Positions 15,557 to 18,445 of a stretch of 18,445 bases of DNA are shown one piece after another. Every line of letters starts with the position of its first letter. Position 1 is the stretch's first letter. Source of the stretch: Fiminaster sp050874705 (GTDB lineage: Bacteria > Bacillota_I > Bacilli_A > RFN20 > CAG-826). Both the position numbers and the translations under genes were made by a program. A model generated the notes under the pieces. That model did not search any database and was not told where the DNA came from. It worked only from the letters and a program-made list of their open reading frames with translations. The stretch spans positions 1 to 18,445 of the forward strand of contig JBNMLE010000018.1 in the NCBI GenBank assembly GCA_050874705.1, in the 5' to 3' direction.

Positions 15557-16123
15557 ATGCCTACAAATCTTGAAATTGAAACAAAAGCATTAATTAGTGA
15601 AAAAGAATATAACCATATATTATCCTCATGCGATAATAAATCATATATTCAAGCAAATTATTATATCGATGATAAGAATTTTTCATTAAGCAAACAATAT
15701 GGTTTAAGAATTAGATTTAAAAATAATAAATACGAGTTAACACTTAAAATTTCCGCCGAAGAAGGAAAACTTGAAATTAACCAAAATATAACTGAAAATG
15801 ATTTTTTAAATTACAAAAACAATCATATTTTTCCTATTGGCGAAGTTAAAAATAAATTAAGTGAACTAAATATTGAAATTAATTCTTTATTCATTTTTGG
15901 AGAAATAATCACCACTAGAACTGACATTAATTATAACGGTTCATTAATAAGCGTTGATAAAAGCACTTACTCAAATGTTACTGATTATGAAGTAGAATGT
16001 GAAAGCACATCATTAATTGAAGCAAATAATGATTTAAAATCTTTCTTAAAAGAAAAAGATGTTGATTTTAAAATCAATCATCTTACGAAATTAGCTAGAT
16101 TAATAAAGACTATAAAAAACTAA
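15557..16123 (+). CDS. CYTH domain protein (YjbK-like, probable triphosphatase)
   Basis: A 188-residue CYTH-fold protein; family members hydrolyse inorganic triphosphate, thiamine triphosphate or similar substrates in a beta-barrel tunnel with divalent metal. The defining ExExK motif is EIETK (6-10). Further tunnel residues follow in order: YYID, LRIR (R51, R53), LTLK (K64), and late acidic YEVECE. I choose the ATG at 15557 because SD AAGGA stands 8 nt before it and the motif then begins at residue 6; a frame-open ATG at 15509 would add 16 non-family residues overlapping the divergent EIIB-like gene. In Bacillus, YjbK is encoded near the Spx region; here spx is the convergent neighbour with overlapping stop codons. 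Substrate not determinable. Confidence 0.85.
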   Translation: MPTNLEIETKALISEKEYNHILSSCDNKSYIQANYYIDDKNFSLSKQYGLRIRFKNNKYELTLKISAEEGKLEINQNITENDFLNYKNNHIFPIGEVKNKLSELNIEINSLFIFGEIITTRTDINYNGSLISVDKSTYSNVTDYEVECESTSLIEANNDLKSFLKEKDVDFKINHLTKLARLIKTIKN

Positions 16124-16527
16124 ATTTTATTTTGTTTGCAATCAGGCTTTAAGCAAGGCCAATCATTCATTCTTCTTTCACGTGGAATAAATGTCCTTAT
16201 TTCTTCTGAATTATATCCGACTTGAATTCTTCTATCATCCACCATTATAGGTCTTTTTAAAACCGATGGATTTTTTCTAATAAAGTCGATCATTTCAGAA
16301 ACAGTCATATTATCAAAATTAACATGCTGTTCTTTCATAATTTTTGATTTGGTTGAAATAATATCATCGGTTCCGTTTTCTGATTTCATAAGTATTTCTC
16401 TTAATTCATCTGCTTTCAAATCAGGACCAAAAATATTTTTTTCCTCATATGGTATATTTTGCTCTTCAAACCATTTTTTTACTTTTCTACAAGATGAGCA
16501 ACTTGGTGAAACATAAATTTTTATCAT
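16120..16527 (-). CDS. spx: Spx-type transcriptional regulator (ArsC/Spx family)
   Basis: A 135-residue protein close to Spx throughout: IYVSPSCSSCRKVKKWF with redox switch C10-x-x-C13, NGTDDIISTKS with G52 (the residue in Spx known for contact with the RNA polymerase alpha C-terminal domain), the RPI element (92-94) and the IQVGYNSEEIR-x-F-IPR tail. Spx binds polymerase and reprogrammes transcription under disulfide stress. R47 of Bacillus Spx, also linked to alpha contact, is M47 here with K48 next to it. The C-terminus is cysteine-containing (C125, C130), which is unusual. No SD: TATAAT (16538-16533) is 5 nt before the ATG. The stop overlaps that of the convergent CYTH gene. Confidence 0.9.
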   Translation of the reverse strand: MIKIYVSPSCSSCRKVKKWFEEQNIPYEEKNIFGPDLKADELREILMKSENGTDDIISTKSKIMKEQHVNFDNMTVSEMIDFIRKNPSVLKRPIMVDDRRIQVGYNSEEIRTFIPRERRMNDWPCLKPDCKQNKI

Positions 16528-16532
16528 ATATT

Positions 16533-16538
16533 ATTATA
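16533..16538 (-). promoter_or_regulatory. Probable -10 of a leaderless spx promoter
   Basis: A perfect TATAAT on the minus strand, 5 nt before the spx ATG. TTGACT occurs upstream with a 20-nt spacer, longer than ideal. With so short a distance, transcription would begin at or next to the start codon. Confidence 0.45.
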
Positions 16539-16570
16539 TTTCTACCAAAATTAAAAAAAGTCAATTAACT

Positions 16571-16600
16571 TTGTTAAAGGAAACTATATTGCTATATAAT
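16571..16600 (+). promoter_or_regulatory. Promoter of trpS
   Basis: TTGTTA (16571-16576), 18-nt spacer, perfect TATAAT (16595-16600). The leader is only about 20 nt and holds the SD AGAGGTG (16613-16619), so there is no room for a T-box riboswitch, which often controls tryptophanyl-tRNA synthetase in Firmicutes. Confidence 0.75.
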
Positions 16601-16625
16601 AGTAGAGATTAAAGAGGTGTAGAAA

Positions 16626-17609
16626 ATGGATAGAATATTAAGCGGAATTAAACCAACAGGTCAAATGACACTAGGTAATTACATTGGAGCAATTAGAAAT
16701 TTTGCAAAGGTTCAATACGAAGGCGAACCATTTATTTTTATTGCAGACCTCCATGCTTTAACTCTTCCAATTGAACCAGAGGCTTTATATAAAAATTCTC
16801 GCGATATTGCTGCTTATTATCTTGCAGCAGGTCTTGATCCAAAACATTCAACAATATTTTTACAAAGCGATGTTTCAACTCATTCTGAATTAGCCATAAT
16901 ATTACAAAATTATTTATATATGGGTGAATTATCAAGAATGACTCAATTCAAAGATAAATCACAAAAAATGAAACAAGAAGCAATAGGTCTTGGTCTTTTT
17001 GCTTACCCAGTCTTAATGGCGGCCGACATAGTTATTTATGACGCAAAAAGAATTCCAGTTGGAGAAGATCAAGTTCAACACGTTGAATTAACAAGAGATT
17101 TAGTTAAAAGATTTAACAATAGATATGGCGAAGTTCTAGTCGCTCCTAAAGCAGAAATGGTCAAAGTTGGAAAACGTATTATGTCATTAAGCGATCCAAC
17201 AAAGAAAATGTCAAAATCCGATCCAAAAGGCGATATTTATTTAAGCGATTCCTTAGAAGTTATGCGCAAAAAAATAATGTCAGCGGTAACAGATACAGGA
17301 CATGAAGTTAAATATGATGAAGAAAATAAACCTGGTATTTCAAATTTAATGACAATAATGTCTTCTTTGACTAATAAAACATATGAAGAAATTGAAAAAG
17401 AATTTGAAGGAAAAGGTTATGGCGATTTTAAACGCGCAGTCGCAGATGCTGTTATTAACGAAATGAAGCCATTCAAAGAAAGATATGAAGAAATAATTCA
17501 ATCCGGTATTGTTGATAAAGTATTAGAAGAAGGTGCAAAAAAGGCTTATGAAGTTTCTAAGCAAACTTTAACAAGAGTGCAAAAAGCCATCGGTCTTTAT
17601 AAAAAATAA
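16626..17609 (+). CDS. trpS: Tryptophanyl-tRNA synthetase
   Basis: Charges tRNA-Trp with tryptophan. A class I synthetase of 327 residues, the normal bacterial length. The HIGH-type element is GNYIGA (17-22) after SGIKPTGQMTLG, and KMSKS is exact at 194-198. FIADLHALT, LMAADIVIYDA and VGEDQVQHVELTRD are typical TrpRS segments. SD AGAGGTG stands 6 nt before the ATG. Followed by the HAD gene with a 1-nt overlap (TAATG). Confidence 0.98.
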   Translation: MDRILSGIKPTGQMTLGNYIGAIRNFAKVQYEGEPFIFIADLHALTLPIEPEALYKNSRDIAAYYLAAGLDPKHSTIFLQSDVSTHSELAIILQNYLYMGELSRMTQFKDKSQKMKQEAIGLGLFAYPVLMAADIVIYDAKRIPVGEDQVQHVELTRDLVKRFNNRYGEVLVAPKAEMVKVGKRIMSLSDPTKKMSKSDPKGDIYLSDSLEVMRKKIMSAVTDTGHEVKYDEENKPGISNLMTIMSSLTNKTYEEIEKEFEGKGYGDFKRAVADAVINEMKPFKERYEEIIQSGIVDKVLEEGAKKAYEVSKQTLTRVQKAIGLYKK

Positions 17610-18424
17610 TGAATAATAAATATTTAATTGCTTTTGATATGGATGGAACTCTTCTTAATAGTAAGAAGAAGATTTCATTATTAACAAAACTATATCTTAA
17701 AAAACTTCAAAAACAGGGCCATAAAATTGTTCTTGCAAGTGGAAGGCCATCAAGAGCATTAAAAAGTTATTATAATGAATTGAAATTAAATACCCCGATG
17801 ATTTGTTATAACGGGGCATACTATTTTTCAATGAAAGATAAAAACTTCCCTACTCACGAATTTGAATTCCCAAAAGAAATAGTGAAAAAAATATATAAAG
17901 AAATAAAACCATACGCTAAAAATGTAATGTGCGAAACAGATACAGAAATATGGCTCGATAAAGAAGATTTATATTTAGCAAAATTCTTTTGGTATGAAGG
18001 CATGAAAATGCATTATGGTGAGCTTCCAACTATTCTCGACAAGAATCCAATGACAATGATTGTTCAAACACCAATCGAAATGAAAGATTCATCATTAATA
18101 GATAAAATTGTTGAAAAATATGATGGAATTTCGGCTAGATTTTGGACTGGAAGTCCATATTTTGAATTATTTTATTCAGTCACTTCAAAAGGAAACGCCA
18201 TTAAAGAAGTTGCAAAATATTATGGCATTGATAAAGACCATATTATTGTCTTCGGCGATGCTGAAAACGATGTTGAAATGTTTAAAGAAGCTGGAACAGC
18301 TATTGCAATGAAAAATGGAAAAGAATCGCTTAAGAAACACGCAACATTTATTTCATTAAAAGATAATGACCATAACGGCATTTATTACACATTAAAAGCT
18401 TTCTTTAAAAACAAATTAGGATAA
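17609..18424 (+). CDS. Cof-type HAD-superfamily phosphatase
   Basis: A 271-residue HAD hydrolase of the Cof/YidA group (subfamily IIB), which dephosphorylates sugar phosphates or other small phosphorylated metabolites; the substrate cannot be read from sequence. Motif I DMDGTLL (10-16; nucleophile D10, D12), motif II ASGR with the serine, motif III lysine in TSKGNAI, and motif IV GDAENDVEM are all intact, with the C2 cap in between. Starts in the trpS stop codon (TAATG) without an SD, so it is probably translated by coupling. The 21 bases after it are too few to judge a terminator. Confidence 0.93.
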   Translation: MNNKYLIAFDMDGTLLNSKKKISLLTKLYLKKLQKQGHKIVLASGRPSRALKSYYNELKLNTPMICYNGAYYFSMKDKNFPTHEFEFPKEIVKKIYKEIKPYAKNVMCETDTEIWLDKEDLYLAKFFWYEGMKMHYGELPTILDKNPMTMIVQTPIEMKDSSLIDKIVEKYDGISARFWTGSPYFELFYSVTSKGNAIKEVAKYYGIDKDHIIVFGDAENDVEMFKEAGTAIAMKNGKESLKKHATFISLKDNDHNGIYYTLKAFFKNKLG

Positions 18425-18445
18425 CTTATCTAATATATCAATTTC

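Noticed and set aside
16601..16625. T-box riboswitch for trpS
   Set aside because: The leader from the clear TATAAT to the ATG is about 20 nt, far too short for a T-box.

Overview
This is AT-rich DNA (roughly one third G+C) from a low-GC Gram-positive lineage, most likely an uncultured gut member of the Bacilli/Mollicutes-like or Erysipelotrichia-like groups. Evidence is the gene set (ribonuclease J, Spx, YlbF, YitT, a LytTR two-component pair, a CcpA-type CRE site) and the conserved order ylbF-rsmD-coaD. TGA is a stop (it ends rnj) and tryptophan is TGG, so this is not a Mycoplasma/Spiroplasma-type recoded genome. The exact taxon cannot be read from the sequence.

Left part (about 1-8640, all on the minus strand) is an accessory carbohydrate module. 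A LytTR response regulator and a GHKL membrane histidine kinase (overlapping by 1 nt) lie upstream of a second unit: a 904-aa lipoprotein built from three copies of an Ig-like plus CBM-like module, then a 1163-aa glycoside hydrolase family 3 enzyme 9 nt downstream. The GH3 enzyme has permuted domain order (sandwich, FnIII, then TIM barrel), is anchored by a membrane helix at each end of the catalytic part, and carries an unrecognised cytoplasmic C-terminal domain. Between the two units, 6390-6571 holds a perfect 11-bp direct repeat with 21-bp period (the geometry used by LytTR regulators) and a perfect consensus CRE. The simplest reading is a surface glycan-binding and hydrolysing system switched by its adjacent two-component pair and repressed by preferred sugars. 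The glycan, and the signal sensed, are unknown.

Middle (8640-10800): a YitT-family membrane protein on the minus strand, and a divergent monocistronic gene for a membrane-anchored thioredoxin-fold protein with a CxxC motif, a strong promoter and a strong bidirectional terminator.

Right part (10800-18445) is housekeeping: the minus-strand operon ylbF-rsmD-coaD; divergent def; rnj-maf (4-nt overlap); a convergent membrane-anchored PTS EIIB-like protein that lacks the phospho-acceptor cysteine; a CYTH triphosphatase-type protein; a convergent spx; and trpS followed by a Cof-type HAD phosphatase (1-nt overlap). No rRNA, tRNA, CRISPR array, insertion sequence or phage gene is visible. No gap between genes exceeds 300 bases.

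Two translation-start styles coexist. Some genes have clear Shine-Dalgarno sites; others (def, ylbF, spx, yitT, the EIIB-like gene and the lipoprotein) lack one and have a -10-like hexamer 5-12 nt before the ATG, suggesting leaderless or very short-leader mRNAs.
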